From contig CP062007.1 in assembly GCA_022749295.1 (NCBI GenBank), positions 620,001 through 684,000 of the forward strand: DNA of 64,000 bases. The letters run 5' to 3'. The stretch is from Flavobacteriaceae bacterium GSB9 (GTDB taxonomy: Bacteria; Bacteroidota; Bacteroidia; Flavobacteriales; Flavobacteriaceae). The position numbers and the translations under genes were made by a program. Positions 25,929 to 34,296 of the stretch are shown piece by piece (the stretch's first letter is position 1; each line of letters starts with the position of its first letter). The notes below the pieces were generated by a model. That model was not told the DNA's origin. It saw nothing but the letters and a program-made list of their open reading frames with translations, and did not search any database.

Positions 25929-26555
25929 ATGCGAATACAAACGGCATTAGAGGAAAAACTAAACGCCATTTCGCATGGCTTAGGCGCTCTATTGGGCATC
26001 GTTGCCTTAATACTACTTATTTTTAAGAACACCAACAAAACCGATTGGAGTTTATTTAGTGTTATTATTTATGGAGTTTCAATTGTTGTGTTATTTACAG
26101 CCTCGACGTTTTACCACACAGCAGAAAGCGAACGGCGAAAACATATTTTTAGGGTTATCGACCACATTAGTATTTACTTTTTAATTGCTGGTACGTACAC
26201 CCCTGTTTTACTTATTTCGTTGATAGAAAGCAAAGGGTGGCCATTATTTTTTACGGTTTGGGGTATTGCCTTGTTTGGAGTGGTTTTAAAGCTTTTTTAT
26301 ACCGGAAAGTTTGAAATATTTTCAACATTACTGTATTTGGTGATGGGGTGGTTAATTGTTTTTGATTTTTCAAATTTGGCAGACATTATAGGTAGCCAGG
26401 GTATTTTGTTATTATTTGCTGGGGGTTTGGCCTACACTTTGGGCATTGTTTTTTATGTCATTCAAAAAATACCATATAATCATGTTATTTGGCATTTATT
26501 TGTTTTAGCTGGCGCTATTTTTCATTTTTTCATGATTTATTTTTATGTTATTTAA
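25929..26555 (+). CDS. Hemolysin III / PAQR family membrane protein
   Basis: A 208-residue, seven-TM protein of the YqfA/hemolysin III family, related to PAQR receptors. The family zinc-site pattern is present: FTASTFYHTAESE in TM2, RVIDHISIYFLIAGTYTPVLL in TM3, and NHVIWHLFVLAGAIFHFF in the last helix. Despite the name, hemolytic activity is doubtful for most members; a membrane hydrolase or sensor role is possible. Start abuts the DUF4294 stop. Confidence 0.88.
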   Translation: MRIQTALEEKLNAISHGLGALLGIVALILLIFKNTNKTDWSLFSVIIYGVSIVVLFTASTFYHTAESERRKHIFRVIDHISIYFLIAGTYTPVLLISLIESKGWPLFFTVWGIALFGVVLKLFYTGKFEIFSTLLYLVMGWLIVFDFSNLADIIGSQGILLLFAGGLAYTLGIVFYVIQKIPYNHVIWHLFVLAGAIFHFFMIYFYVI

Positions 26556-26556
26556 T

Positions 26557-27048
26557 ATGATTGAAATTGTACCTGCAAAAAGCCGTCCCCATTTCTTGAA
26601 AATAGAAGAACTAGCCGATGTTATTTGGCGAGAACACTATATCCCGATTGTAGGAAAGCCACAGATAGATTATATGTTGGAAAATTTTCAGTCGGAAGAA
26701 GCTATAAAAGACCAAATAGCTAACGGATTTGAGTATTTCCTATTAAAATACAACCAAAAACATGTGGGGTATATTTCTGTAAAACGAGAGGAATATGCCT
26801 TGTTTTTAAGCAAAATTTATGTTTTAAGTGCTTATCGCGGCCTAAAAATAGGAAAAGCCGCTATGCATTTTGTTGAAAAAAAGGCTCAAAACTATCAATT
26901 AGAGCAAGTTCGGTTAACCGTTAACAAGTACAACAAGAAAGCTATTGAAGCCTATAAAAAGCTTGGTTTTAAAAATATAGGACCTTTGGTAACCGAAATA
27001 GGCAATGGATTTATTATGGACGATTACCAATTGGTGAAAAGCGTTTAA
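26557..27048 (+). CDS. GNAT family N-acetyltransferase
   Basis: A 163-residue GNAT acetyltransferase using acetyl-CoA. The acetyl-CoA loop is within LSKIYVLSAYRGLKIGKAAMHFVEKKA (about residues 87-113), with the R/Q-x2-G-x-G/A motif as RGLKIGKA; later come LTVNKYNKKAIEAYKKLGFK. The acceptor is unknown. ATG 26557 is chosen because it comes just after the previous stop; an upstream ATG at 26545 overlaps that gene by 11 bases and adds only four residues. Probably co-transcribed with the two membrane genes before it. Confidence 0.85.
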   Translation: MIEIVPAKSRPHFLKIEELADVIWREHYIPIVGKPQIDYMLENFQSEEAIKDQIANGFEYFLLKYNQKHVGYISVKREEYALFLSKIYVLSAYRGLKIGKAAMHFVEKKAQNYQLEQVRLTVNKYNKKAIEAYKKLGFKNIGPLVTEIGNGFIMDDYQLVKSV

Positions 27049-27064
27049 TCCTTTTTCTAGTTAA

Positions 27065-28309
27065 TTACTTTTTAAACACTGTATTGCTGGGCAGTTCAAA
27101 AATTTCCAATTCAAAATAGGGGAGTGCCGCAATCAAATGGTCAAAAATATCAGACATGATATATTCATAATTCTCCCAGCGTTTATCACTACTAAAAGCA
27201 TAGATTTCTAATGGAATACCTTGAGTTGTTGGTGCCAATTGCCGGGCCATAATCATCATGTCTTTATTAATGGCCGAGTGCTGTTTTAAATATGAATCAA
27301 TATATTTTCTGAAAACCCCCAAATTAGTCAGGTTTCTACCGTTTAACAGCAATCCTTTATTGATGTTATTTTCGGTATTATACGATTTTATATCGCTTTG
27401 GCGGGTTTCTAAATACGAAGTTAGCAATTGAATGTCTTTCAGCTTTTCAACATCGGCATCGGTTAAATATTTAACGCCATCTTGTTTGACGCACAGAGCC
27501 CGTTTTATGCGACGGCCATCCGAATTGGTCATACCACGCCAGTTTTTAAACGAGTCGGAAATTAAAGCGTAAGTAGGGATCGTCGTAATAGTTTTATCAA
27601 AATTTTGGACTTTAACTGTAGCTAAAGTAATTTCAATAACATCACCATCGGCGCCATATTTTTCAAAAGTCACCCAGTCGCCAATGCGAACCATATCGTT
27701 AATAGATACTTGTATGCTCGCCACAAAACCCAAAATAGTATCCTTAAATACCAAAATAATTACCGCAGAAGCGGCCCCCAACCCGGTGATGAACTTTATA
27801 AAATCGGTTTCGGTGATAATAGCCAAACACGAAAAAATGCCAATCACCCAAGCAAAAATCATAAACACTTGAATGTAACTCGCTATAGGCTTGTCTTTAA
27901 ACTGCTTAAGGGTCTTCAGGTAATCTTTTACTGTATGCAATAAACTACGCACAATCCATAAAGCAAGTACAATACCAAATACTATCAATCCCTTTTCGGT
28001 AATTTTTTCATAGTACTGAAAATCAGTAAGTACAATAGGGACAAATTCCAAAGCAATAAGCAACGGAACAATGTGTGCAATGTTTCTAGGCGCCTTGTTG
28101 GCAACCATTAAATCATCAAAATTGGTTTTAGATTTAGACGCAAATTTCGAAAACATGCCAATGAGCAGCTTTCTAACAATAAAATCGACTATAAAGAGTA
28201 AAATGAATAAACCTACTAAAAGCACTAGCATATTCATATATTTTGCTACGGTTTCGGTAGTACCTAAACTGATAAAATAATCGTATAATAAATGCTTTAT
28301 GCGTTCCAT
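27065..28309 (-). CDS. MscS family channel (YbdG/MSC-like)
   Basis: A 414-residue MscS-type protein with about five TM helices in the first 200 residues and the pore/beta region FITGLGAASAVIILVFKDTILGFVASIQVSINDMVRIGDWVTFEKYGADGDVIEI (about 173-227). The long C-terminal region and the tolerance of charged pore-flanking residues fit the YbdG-like branch of the family, involved in mild osmotic stress. Its start codon overlaps the DUF3817 gene's stop by one base (TAATG), so translation is coupled. Confidence 0.9.
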   Translation of the reverse strand: MERIKHLLYDYFISLGTTETVAKYMNMLVLLVGLFILLFIVDFIVRKLLIGMFSKFASKSKTNFDDLMVANKAPRNIAHIVPLLIALEFVPIVLTDFQYYEKITEKGLIVFGIVLALWIVRSLLHTVKDYLKTLKQFKDKPIASYIQVFMIFAWVIGIFSCLAIITETDFIKFITGLGAASAVIILVFKDTILGFVASIQVSINDMVRIGDWVTFEKYGADGDVIEITLATVKVQNFDKTITTIPTYALISDSFKNWRGMTNSDGRRIKRALCVKQDGVKYLTDADVEKLKDIQLLTSYLETRQSDIKSYNTENNINKGLLLNGRNLTNLGVFRKYIDSYLKQHSAINKDMMIMARQLAPTTQGIPLEIYAFSSDKRWENYEYIMSDIFDHLIAALPYFELEIFELPSNTVFKK

Positions 28310-28599
28310 TATTTTGAGGTTTTTAGGAATTTCTTATCTACATAAAAGGTTCCGAAAGGAATAACCGAAGCCATTAAAACCACCAAAAATGTTCTGTTGT
28401 TCCAGTTGTAATCCTTTCTGATTATTACGGCCATAGCGATATAGGCAATAAATAAAAGACCGTGTGGCATGCCCAGTAATTTTACATATTGGGGGTCGTC
28501 TCCAAAATATTTTATAGGTGTTGCTATAAAAAGCAAAAGAATATAGGAAACGCCTTCAAGAAGCGCCACAAGACGGAATATATTTTTAAATGAAAACAT
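28309..28599 (-). CDS. DUF3817 small membrane protein
   Basis: From ATG 28599 a 96-residue protein with three predicted helices, the usual size for DUF3817. Signature parts are FRLVALLEGVSYILLLFIATPIKYF (residues 7-31) and LGMPHGLLFIAYIAMAV. These are integral membrane proteins of unknown function, sometimes fused to MscS-like or transporter partners. The stop overlaps the start of the downstream MscS gene by one base. A longer frame from 28638 lacks a membrane-like start and is not favoured. Confidence 0.85.
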   Translation of the reverse strand: MFSFKNIFRLVALLEGVSYILLLFIATPIKYFGDDPQYVKLLGMPHGLLFIAYIAMAVIIRKDYNWNNRTFLVVLMASVIPFGTFYVDKKFLKTSK

Positions 28600-28676
28600 G
28601 TTTATTTGTTTAGTGCAAAAGTATGTTACAAGGCTCAAAAAGCGATACGTTTTATGACTTTTTTATGGAAACTGTT

Positions 28677-29294
28677 TTAAACGACATTAAAAATTAATAG
28701 GCCGTAAATTGCAAAACGGAGTAATCGTAATGCACCGTAAAGCATCACATTTCTAAACGGAAAATTGATGATGCCCGCCGCAATACATGAAATTGAAAAG
28801 GGTAGTGGCAATAAGGCACCAACGACAATTAGAAAACCGCCCCATTTTCTGGAGTTTTTCAATTGCTTTTGCATTTTAACTTCCATGTAATTATGAACCT
28901 TAGGAATATTAGTAATGGTGCGCCCCATCCAATACGACAAGAGTCCGCCACTGTAAGACAGCAAGGCCAAAAGTATTAGATATAACCATGGTGCGTACAT
29001 TTTACCCGCCCATGCGATAAAAATCTCAGGTGGAATAAGACCTAAAAGCGTTTCTGAAACAAAAAAGAAACTCAATACACCGTAAGCCGGCAATATTTCG
29101 GTAAGATGTGCTAGTCCTGAATTAATATCAAAAAAATGATTGAGCACGTAAATAATAACAACAGCACCAATAATGTACGGTAAAGCTTTTTTAACAGCTT
29201 GCCAAACAAACGAATAAAAACCGGTATAGCTGTAATACTGATGCAGTAATTGCAGTCTAGACTTTGATGATTTTGTTTTTTCTTTCGATTTCAT
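28677..29294 (-). CDS. VTT/DedA-like (SNARE-associated) membrane protein
   Basis: A 205-residue membrane protein of the VTT/DedA/YqaA group. After a basic N-terminus (MKSKEKTKSSKSR) come four or more helices and the family stretch GLIPPEIFIAWAGKMYAP (about 94-111) followed by GGLLSYWMGRTI and KWGGFLIVVGALLPLPFSISCIAAGIINFPF. DedA proteins take part in membrane lipid (undecaprenyl phosphate or phosphatidylethanolamine) scrambling or import, but this branch is uncharacterised. Upstream lies a 273-base non-coding region shared with the EF-G paralogue. Confidence 0.85.
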   Translation of the reverse strand: MKSKEKTKSSKSRLQLLHQYYSYTGFYSFVWQAVKKALPYIIGAVVIIYVLNHFFDINSGLAHLTEILPAYGVLSFFFVSETLLGLIPPEIFIAWAGKMYAPWLYLILLALLSYSGGLLSYWMGRTITNIPKVHNYMEVKMQKQLKNSRKWGGFLIVVGALLPLPFSISCIAAGIINFPFRNVMLYGALRLLRFAIYGLLIFNVV

Positions 29295-29418
29295 GCTTTT
29301 GGGGCCTTAAAAAAGGGAAATGCGAAAATAATAGATTACACCTTTAATTAAATACTTTTTCGATTATTTAACATGATTTTAATGAATTATAACGTTATGA
29401 AGCACAATTACAAAAGTT

Positions 29419-29430
29419 TGACATATGTCA
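29419..29430. promoter_or_regulatory. 12-bp perfect palindrome in the EF-G paralogue upstream region
   Basis: TGACATATGTCA is a perfect palindrome in the 273-base region between the VTT gene and the EF-G-like gene. It overlaps a TTG. No clear TANNTTTG follows at the right distance, so function is unproven. Confidence 0.25.
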
Positions 29431-29567
29431 TATTATACCCTGTTTATTGTTGCTACATTTAATGACAGAATTACACGCATTTAATTATCCCCTACAATAC
29501 TTGGTCATTTATTTTGTTGACTACAAGCGTGTTAAATGAAGACTAAAAAACCAAAACACGATAAGAC

Positions 29568-31694
29568 ATGAAAATATACGACGAAAAACACATCAAAAAT
29601 ATTGTTTTTGTGGGAGCCCATGGCAGCGGAAAAACAACACTATCTGAAACCATGCTCTTTGAAGCTGGTTTAATAAACAGAAGGGGAACCATAGCGGAAA
29701 AGAACACCATTTCCGATTATCACGACATAGAGCAGGAGCGAGGTACATCGGTTTTTGCCACACCGTTGCATACCGAGTGGCGCAATTACAAAATCAACAT
29801 TATTGACACTCCGGGACTCGACGATTATATTGGTGAAATCATTTCGTCCATTAGAGTGGCCGATACGGTAGTTAATGTAATTAATGCCAAACACGGTTGT
29901 GAAATTGGTACAGAAATCATTTGGAACTATATAGACAGGTACCATAAACCCATGGTATTTGTTATTAACCAAATTGACCATCAAAGTGCCGATTTCGAAC
30001 AAAGTTTCCAAAGTTTAATAAAGCTGGTTGGCAATAATGTGATAAAAGTTCAATATCCTATAAAAGTTGATGGCGCTCAAGGCATTATAGATGTTTTAAA
30101 AATGAAGCTCTATAAATTTGGGCCAGAAGGTGGAAAACCCGAAAAATTGGAAATCCCGGATTCTGAAAAAGAAAAAGCCAATGCACTTCACAACGAACTT
30201 GTTGAAAAGGCTGCCGAAAACGACGAAGAACTCTTGGAACTCTTCTTCGAAAAAGGCACATTGAACGAAAATGAGATGCGTCAAGGTATTAAGGCAGGAA
30301 TGTTAAATCACGATTTATTTCCTGCCTTTTGTGTTTCTGCACTCAATGATATGGGGAGTGGCCGCTTAATGGGCTTTATCGATAATGTAGCGCCGTCAAC
30401 CGTCGACTTAAAACCAGAACAAAGCATAGAAGGGAAGGCCGTTGAACATAAAAAGGATGCACCAACCTCATTATTCGTTTTTAAAACTTTCCATCAGCCT
30501 AATTTAGGCCAGATTACATTTTTTAAAGTGAATTCTGGAACAGTAAACGCTAACGATAAGTTTATCAATTCCAATAATGGGGAAACTGAAACCTTTAACC
30601 AGCTGTTTATTATGGATGGTAAAAGCCGAAATAGTATAACCCAGTTGGCCGTTGGGGATATTGGTGCCACCCTTAAGCTTAAACACACTGAAACGGGAGA
30701 CACCTTAGCTGAAAAGGATTTTGAGGTTACCATGAAACCCATCAAATATCCTGAATCACGTATAACAAAGGTGGTTTATACGAACAATAAGAACGATGAG
30801 GAAAAACTGAGTGAGGCTTTGAAGAAAATTCACAGTCAGGATCCTACGGTTGTCATTAATTTTTCAAAAGAAACCAAACAATTGTTACTGGGTTGCCAGG
30901 GCGAACTGCATTTGGCCACGGTAAAATGGATGCTGAAAAACCTTTATAACATTGAAGCCGAATTCAAACAGCCTAAAATAGCTTATAGAGAGACTGTACA
31001 ACGCTCTTCAACAGCTAATTATCGTCATAAAAAACAATCTGGTGGATCGGGGCAATTTGCGCAAGTACATTTAAAAATAGAACCATGGTACGAAGGTATT
31101 GAAGAACCCGAAGGCTTTAATATAAGAGGTAAAGAAGTGGTTGCATTACCATGGGGCGGCACCTTAGTGTTTTATAACTGCATTGTTGGTGGCGCCATAG
31201 ATTTACGTTTTTTACCATCGGTGATGAAAGGCGTTTTGGAAGTTATGGAAGCGGGGCCTTTAACACAATCGTACATTCGTGATGTACGTGTTATGGTTTA
31301 CGATGGGAAGATGCACTCGGTAGATTCAAACGATATTTCCTTTAAAATAGCCGGGGCACACGCCTTTAAATCGGCTTTCTTAAACTCCAATCCCAAGTTA
31401 TTGGAGCCCACCAACAAACTCACCGTTAAAGTGCCAGAAGAAATGGTTGGTAGTGTGATGACCGATTTACAATCCAGACGCGCCATTATACAGGGTATAG
31501 AGAGCGAAGGGTCATATCAAATATTAAAATGTGCTTGTCCGGCAGCAGAACTCTATGGCTATTCCACGGCCTTACGGTCGTTAACACAGGGCAGGGCCAC
31601 ATTTAGCTCGGTATTTGCCTCGTACGAACCCGTACCATCAAATGTGCAGGCCGAATTAATGAAACAAACCCATTTAGAAACATTAGAAGTTTAA
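29568..31694 (+). CDS. Elongation factor G paralogue (EF-G2-like) with altered GTPase centre
   Basis: A 708-residue translational GTPase with EF-G domain order: G domain (1 to about 270), domain II (about 295-385), III, IV and V. P-loop GAHGSGKTT is at residues 16-24 and the switch region is QERGTSVFA. In the G3 motif the universally conserved catalytic His is Leu84 (DTPGLDDY instead of DTPGHVDF), and G4 is NQID (134-137) instead of NKxD. Loss of the His predicts weak or no GTP hydrolysis. An EF-G paralogue that works without GTPase activity is known in Bacteroides, and this may be its flavobacterial counterpart. It is a divergent paralogue rather than the main EF-G, and is followed 19 bases on by a small coiled-coil gene. 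Confidence 0.85.
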   Translation: MKIYDEKHIKNIVFVGAHGSGKTTLSETMLFEAGLINRRGTIAEKNTISDYHDIEQERGTSVFATPLHTEWRNYKINIIDTPGLDDYIGEIISSIRVADTVVNVINAKHGCEIGTEIIWNYIDRYHKPMVFVINQIDHQSADFEQSFQSLIKLVGNNVIKVQYPIKVDGAQGIIDVLKMKLYKFGPEGGKPEKLEIPDSEKEKANALHNELVEKAAENDEELLELFFEKGTLNENEMRQGIKAGMLNHDLFPAFCVSALNDMGSGRLMGFIDNVAPSTVDLKPEQSIEGKAVEHKKDAPTSLFVFKTFHQPNLGQITFFKVNSGTVNANDKFINSNNGETETFNQLFIMDGKSRNSITQLAVGDIGATLKLKHTETGDTLAEKDFEVTMKPIKYPESRITKVVYTNNKNDEEKLSEALKKIHSQDPTVVINFSKETKQLLLGCQGELHLATVKWMLKNLYNIEAEFKQPKIAYRETVQRSSTANYRHKKQSGGSGQFAQVHLKIEPWYEGIEEPEGFNIRGKEVVALPWGGTLVFYNCIVGGAIDLRFLPSVMKGVLEVMEAGPLTQSYIRDVRVMVYDGKMHSVDSNDISFKIAGAHAFKSAFLNSNPKLLEPTNKLTVKVPEEMVGSVMTDLQSRRAIIQGIESEGSYQILKCACPAAELYGYSTALRSLTQGRATFSSVFASYEPVPSNVQAELMKQTHLETLEV

Positions 31695-31713
31695 TTATAT
31701 AAAACCAAAAGAC

Positions 31714-32094
31714 ATGCAGACGACAGTATCATATTTAAGTGATCTCAAGTTCAATTTAGAAACTTGGAAAAGAGAATTACGCTTTCATTTTAATGAAATG
31801 GACACCTTTGAAGATAAGTTAGAAGAAATTGCCGCTAGGGAATTTGATAAACGGGCTAGGTTACAAATAGAACAGTTTCAAAATAGAATAGAAATAGAAC
31901 GCAACGAAATATCAAAATTAATGCACCGCTGTAAAAGCAAAATGAACAATTTGCACGCCTTAGATTTAAATGAATCGATTGATGGAAGTTTATTGCACAA
32001 ACAAAAACCGTTAAAAGACGATATGCGCCAGTACATAAAATTGCATTACGACCTTAAGGAAGACATGATGGATTTCTTTTCGCAATGGCTGTAA
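31714..32094 (+). CDS. Hypothetical coiled-coil protein downstream of the EF-G paralogue
   Basis: A 126-residue, Glu/Lys-rich protein with no signal peptide. Residues about 15-65 (LETWKRELRFHFNEMDTFE onward) and the IEIERNEISKLMHRC segment look like long amphipathic helices, and it ends in a hydrophobic-aromatic DFFSQWL. I do not recognise the family. It lies 19 bases after the EF-G-like gene with no terminator between, so it is probably co-transcribed and may act with it. Confidence 0.6.
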   Translation: MQTTVSYLSDLKFNLETWKRELRFHFNEMDTFEDKLEEIAAREFDKRARLQIEQFQNRIEIERNEISKLMHRCKSKMNNLHALDLNESIDGSLLHKQKPLKDDMRQYIKLHYDLKEDMMDFFSQWL

Positions 32095-32451
32095 TTACAA
32101 TTTAAAAATTATCATTCAATTTTTTTTAGTCAAATAAACGCGGCTGCTGTAAAAACAGGAACCAACTAAATATTTATGGCCGTGTTTTATTTTACTTTTA
32201 TATTATGCTTATTTATTACCAACCCCATAATACCATTTAGATTTAGTTCCTACATCTTTAATAAACAAGGTAAGTCACAAAAATACTATTTTACATAATG
32301 TAAATTATAGTACACTTTTAATTATGGATTATCCAGTGGATGATTCATAATTAAAACAATCATTTTCTAGGACATCCTTCGTAAGTTTGCCACAAGAGTA
32401 TAAAATTTTCCCTGACTCAAATCAATGCCCTAAAATATCCTTACTGATCTA
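32095..32451. other. Non-coding region with two inverted repeats
   Basis: A 357-base AT-rich gap between converging genes with no supported ORF. It holds TTTACAT-A-ATGTAAA (32290-32304, perfect) and, just after, TTTTAATTATG (32316-32326) / CATAATTAAAA (32346-32356, perfect 11 bp) with an inner ATCC-AGT-GGAT stem. Neither is followed by a clear T run on either strand, so they are not obvious terminators. Confidence 0.5.
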
Positions 32452-32841
32452 TTAAGATGTAGAAATAGCATCTACTTCAATTTCAATCAACCAATCTGGA
32501 TTAATAAAGCAAGATACTTCCATAATAGTGTCCACAGGTTTTATGGTTTTAAAATACGACGCTCTTACTTCGGCAGCAGCTTTCCAATGGTCTATATTAG
32601 TTAATAACATTCGTGTTCTAACCACATCATTTAAGCTTGAGCCTGCTTTTTCCAAAGCCAGTTTAATCGTTTCCAAGCATTGTTTGGTTTGCAAAGAAAT
32701 ATCTCCAATGCCTACGGTGTTTCCATTGGCATCCATAGGTGCTGTTCCTCCTATTGTAATATATGGGCCAACCCGAACTGCACGACTAAATCCTACAATA
32801 TCTTCATAAGGACTACCACTTGAAATTAATTTTCTTTTCAT
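32452..32841 (-). CDS. RidA family (YjgF/YER057c) protein
   Basis: A 129-residue RidA-superfamily protein. The archetype hydrolyses reactive enamine/imine intermediates made by PLP enzymes; other subgroups have different roles. Family marks are GFSRAVRVGPYITIGGTAPMD (about 17-37), QTKQCLETIKLALEKAGSSLNDVVRTRMLLTNIDHW (about 52-87, with the catalytic Arg in VVRTRML) and EVSCFINPDWLIEIEVDAI at the end. This branch (many Rid subgroups beyond RidA) is not assignable. It is last gene of a marR-cupin-rid operon, 27 bases after the cupin gene. Confidence 0.9.
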   Translation of the reverse strand: MKRKLISSGSPYEDIVGFSRAVRVGPYITIGGTAPMDANGNTVGIGDISLQTKQCLETIKLALEKAGSSLNDVVRTRMLLTNIDHWKAAAEVRASYFKTIKPVDTIMEVSCFINPDWLIEIEVDAISTS

Positions 32842-32868
32842 ACCTTATATTTTTAGATGTAAATAAAA

Positions 32869-33606
32869 TCAATCGTTTTTCATTCTACGCATTTGTTCAT
32901 TTGCTGTCTTGAAAATATTTCTGATGATATCACCATTAGAAGGTTCTTCAGTAAGTGTTTCTGGATCCCACTGACTACGTTCAGTAGCAAAGAAATCACC
33001 TCCGTAAATATGCAATCCTCCTGTAAATCTAGGAAGTGGGTTTGTTACAGAATGAATGGCACTTGTATTTAATGTTGCCACATCTCCAGCAAATAAACAT
33101 CGAACATCATCTGCTTCTAAACTGCCCTTATTTCGTTTCCAAATGATATTGTCTTCTCTTCCTGTATATATTCCAATATTTGCCCACATATGGTGGTTGT
33201 GTGGCATTAAGTTCATTTGAGGTGTCCATGAAGCTGCGAAAATGGTTAAGTCTTTTGAACGCAAAAATACCTTCAACCCTGCTTCTTTAGGTTCTCCAAT
33301 TGCTTTTAGCATAGCTTGATGATCGGAAACACCTCTGGCTAATGCTTCTTTTACCGCGCCTTGTGGATTAGAATCTTTATTGGCTGCAATACAATCTTCT
33401 ATAAATTTTTGCATTTCAATCAATTCCATTTCCTTAACAGGGATGATTTTCTCTCCATGGTCTAAAGCATCTACGGGAACTTCTGTTATTGCAGGCGCCA
33501 TGAAGGAAGGAAGTGCTGCAAAACTTAACCCCAATCCTAAAGTTCTTATCATACCTCTTCTAGTAATCTCTGGGCTTCTTTGATCTGTATTTTTAAGATT
33601 TTTCAT
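32869..33606 (-). CDS. Exported cupin, cysteine-dioxygenase-like (double-stranded beta-helix)
   Basis: A 245-residue protein opening with a Tat-like signal (ITRRGMIRTLGLGLSFAALPS, twin Arg 16-17). The cupin core has WTPQMNLMPHNHHMWANIGIY with His136, His138 and His139, then GREDN (Glu151), and later AIHSVTNPL (His185) and GGLHIYGGDFF. This resembles the metal centre of cysteine/3-mercaptopropionate dioxygenase-type cupins, which oxidise thiols with Fe(II), so a thiol or sulfur-compound oxygenase in the periplasm is inferred. The gene overlaps the marR gene by 14 bases, indicating coupling. Substrate unknown. Confidence 0.72.
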   Translation of the reverse strand: MKNLKNTDQRSPEITRRGMIRTLGLGLSFAALPSFMAPAITEVPVDALDHGEKIIPVKEMELIEMQKFIEDCIAANKDSNPQGAVKEALARGVSDHQAMLKAIGEPKEAGLKVFLRSKDLTIFAASWTPQMNLMPHNHHMWANIGIYTGREDNIIWKRNKGSLEADDVRCLFAGDVATLNTSAIHSVTNPLPRFTGGLHIYGGDFFATERSQWDPETLTEEPSNGDIIRNIFKTANEQMRRMKND

Positions 33607-34093
33607 TTTTTTGGTTTTTGTATTCGTTATAAAAGCGTTCGTTAAGAGGTGTGTTTTTTAAAGATTCCTCTATTTCATCAAGATGCTTTAGAATAGATAC
33701 GTCTTTTTTTAATATTTTATATATAGCATCCTCGCAACTATTCCATATGTGTTCTAATTCAGGGAGTAGATCAAAAGATTTTTGGGTGAGTTTAATATTT
33801 TGTTTTCTTTTATCGGTAGTATCTTTTTCAGAAACGATATATCCTTTAGCAGCCATTTTTTTGAGCATAACTACCATAGATGGATGGGTATAACCTAGCT
33901 GTTGAGCCATTTCGACCATAGTTAACATGTTGTAGTCTCTTAATAATTTGAATACTAAGTGCCAACTTGGTTCAACATCCATATCAACTTGTTTAAAGAA
34001 TTTTCTTGTATCGTGAGACATTCTATCACTAATACGTTTTAACCTATTGTCTAAAGCCCTGTAACCTTGCTCTTTTATGAAATCTATTTCCAT
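33593..34093 (-). CDS. MarR family transcriptional regulator
   Basis: A 166-residue winged-helix regulator. The DNA-binding region TMVEMAQQLGYTHPSMVVMLKKMAAKGYIVSEKDTTDKRKQNIKLTQ (about 58-102) has the MarR recognition helix and wing, flanked by N- and C-terminal dimerisation helices. MarR proteins usually repress their own operon and release on binding small phenolic or thiol ligands. It is the first gene of an operon with the exported cupin and RidA-like protein, overlapping the cupin gene by 14 bases, and is probably its ligand-responsive switch. Confidence 0.92.
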   Translation of the reverse strand: MEIDFIKEQGYRALDNRLKRISDRMSHDTRKFFKQVDMDVEPSWHLVFKLLRDYNMLTMVEMAQQLGYTHPSMVVMLKKMAAKGYIVSEKDTTDKRKQNIKLTQKSFDLLPELEHIWNSCEDAIYKILKKDVSILKHLDEIEESLKNTPLNERFYNEYKNQKNEKS

Positions 34094-34296
34094 TTGTAAA
34101 ATTTAATATAACAAAGATAATAAATATAGCTAGCTAACTACATAGTTGATTAAATAATTTTTAATTGAACACTTTTTACTTCATAAAGCTTTATACTGCT
34201 CTTTTATCTAAATCGGAAAGTATAATAGAAGTATTAAGGTATTTTGATGGACACTAAGGGTTTTAATTATGTAAATTGTAACCCAAATAAAAATAC

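Noticed and set aside
25929-26555. Haemolysin activity for the PAQR-like protein
   Set aside because: The name is historical; sequence shows only a seven-TM PAQR-type zinc-site pattern.
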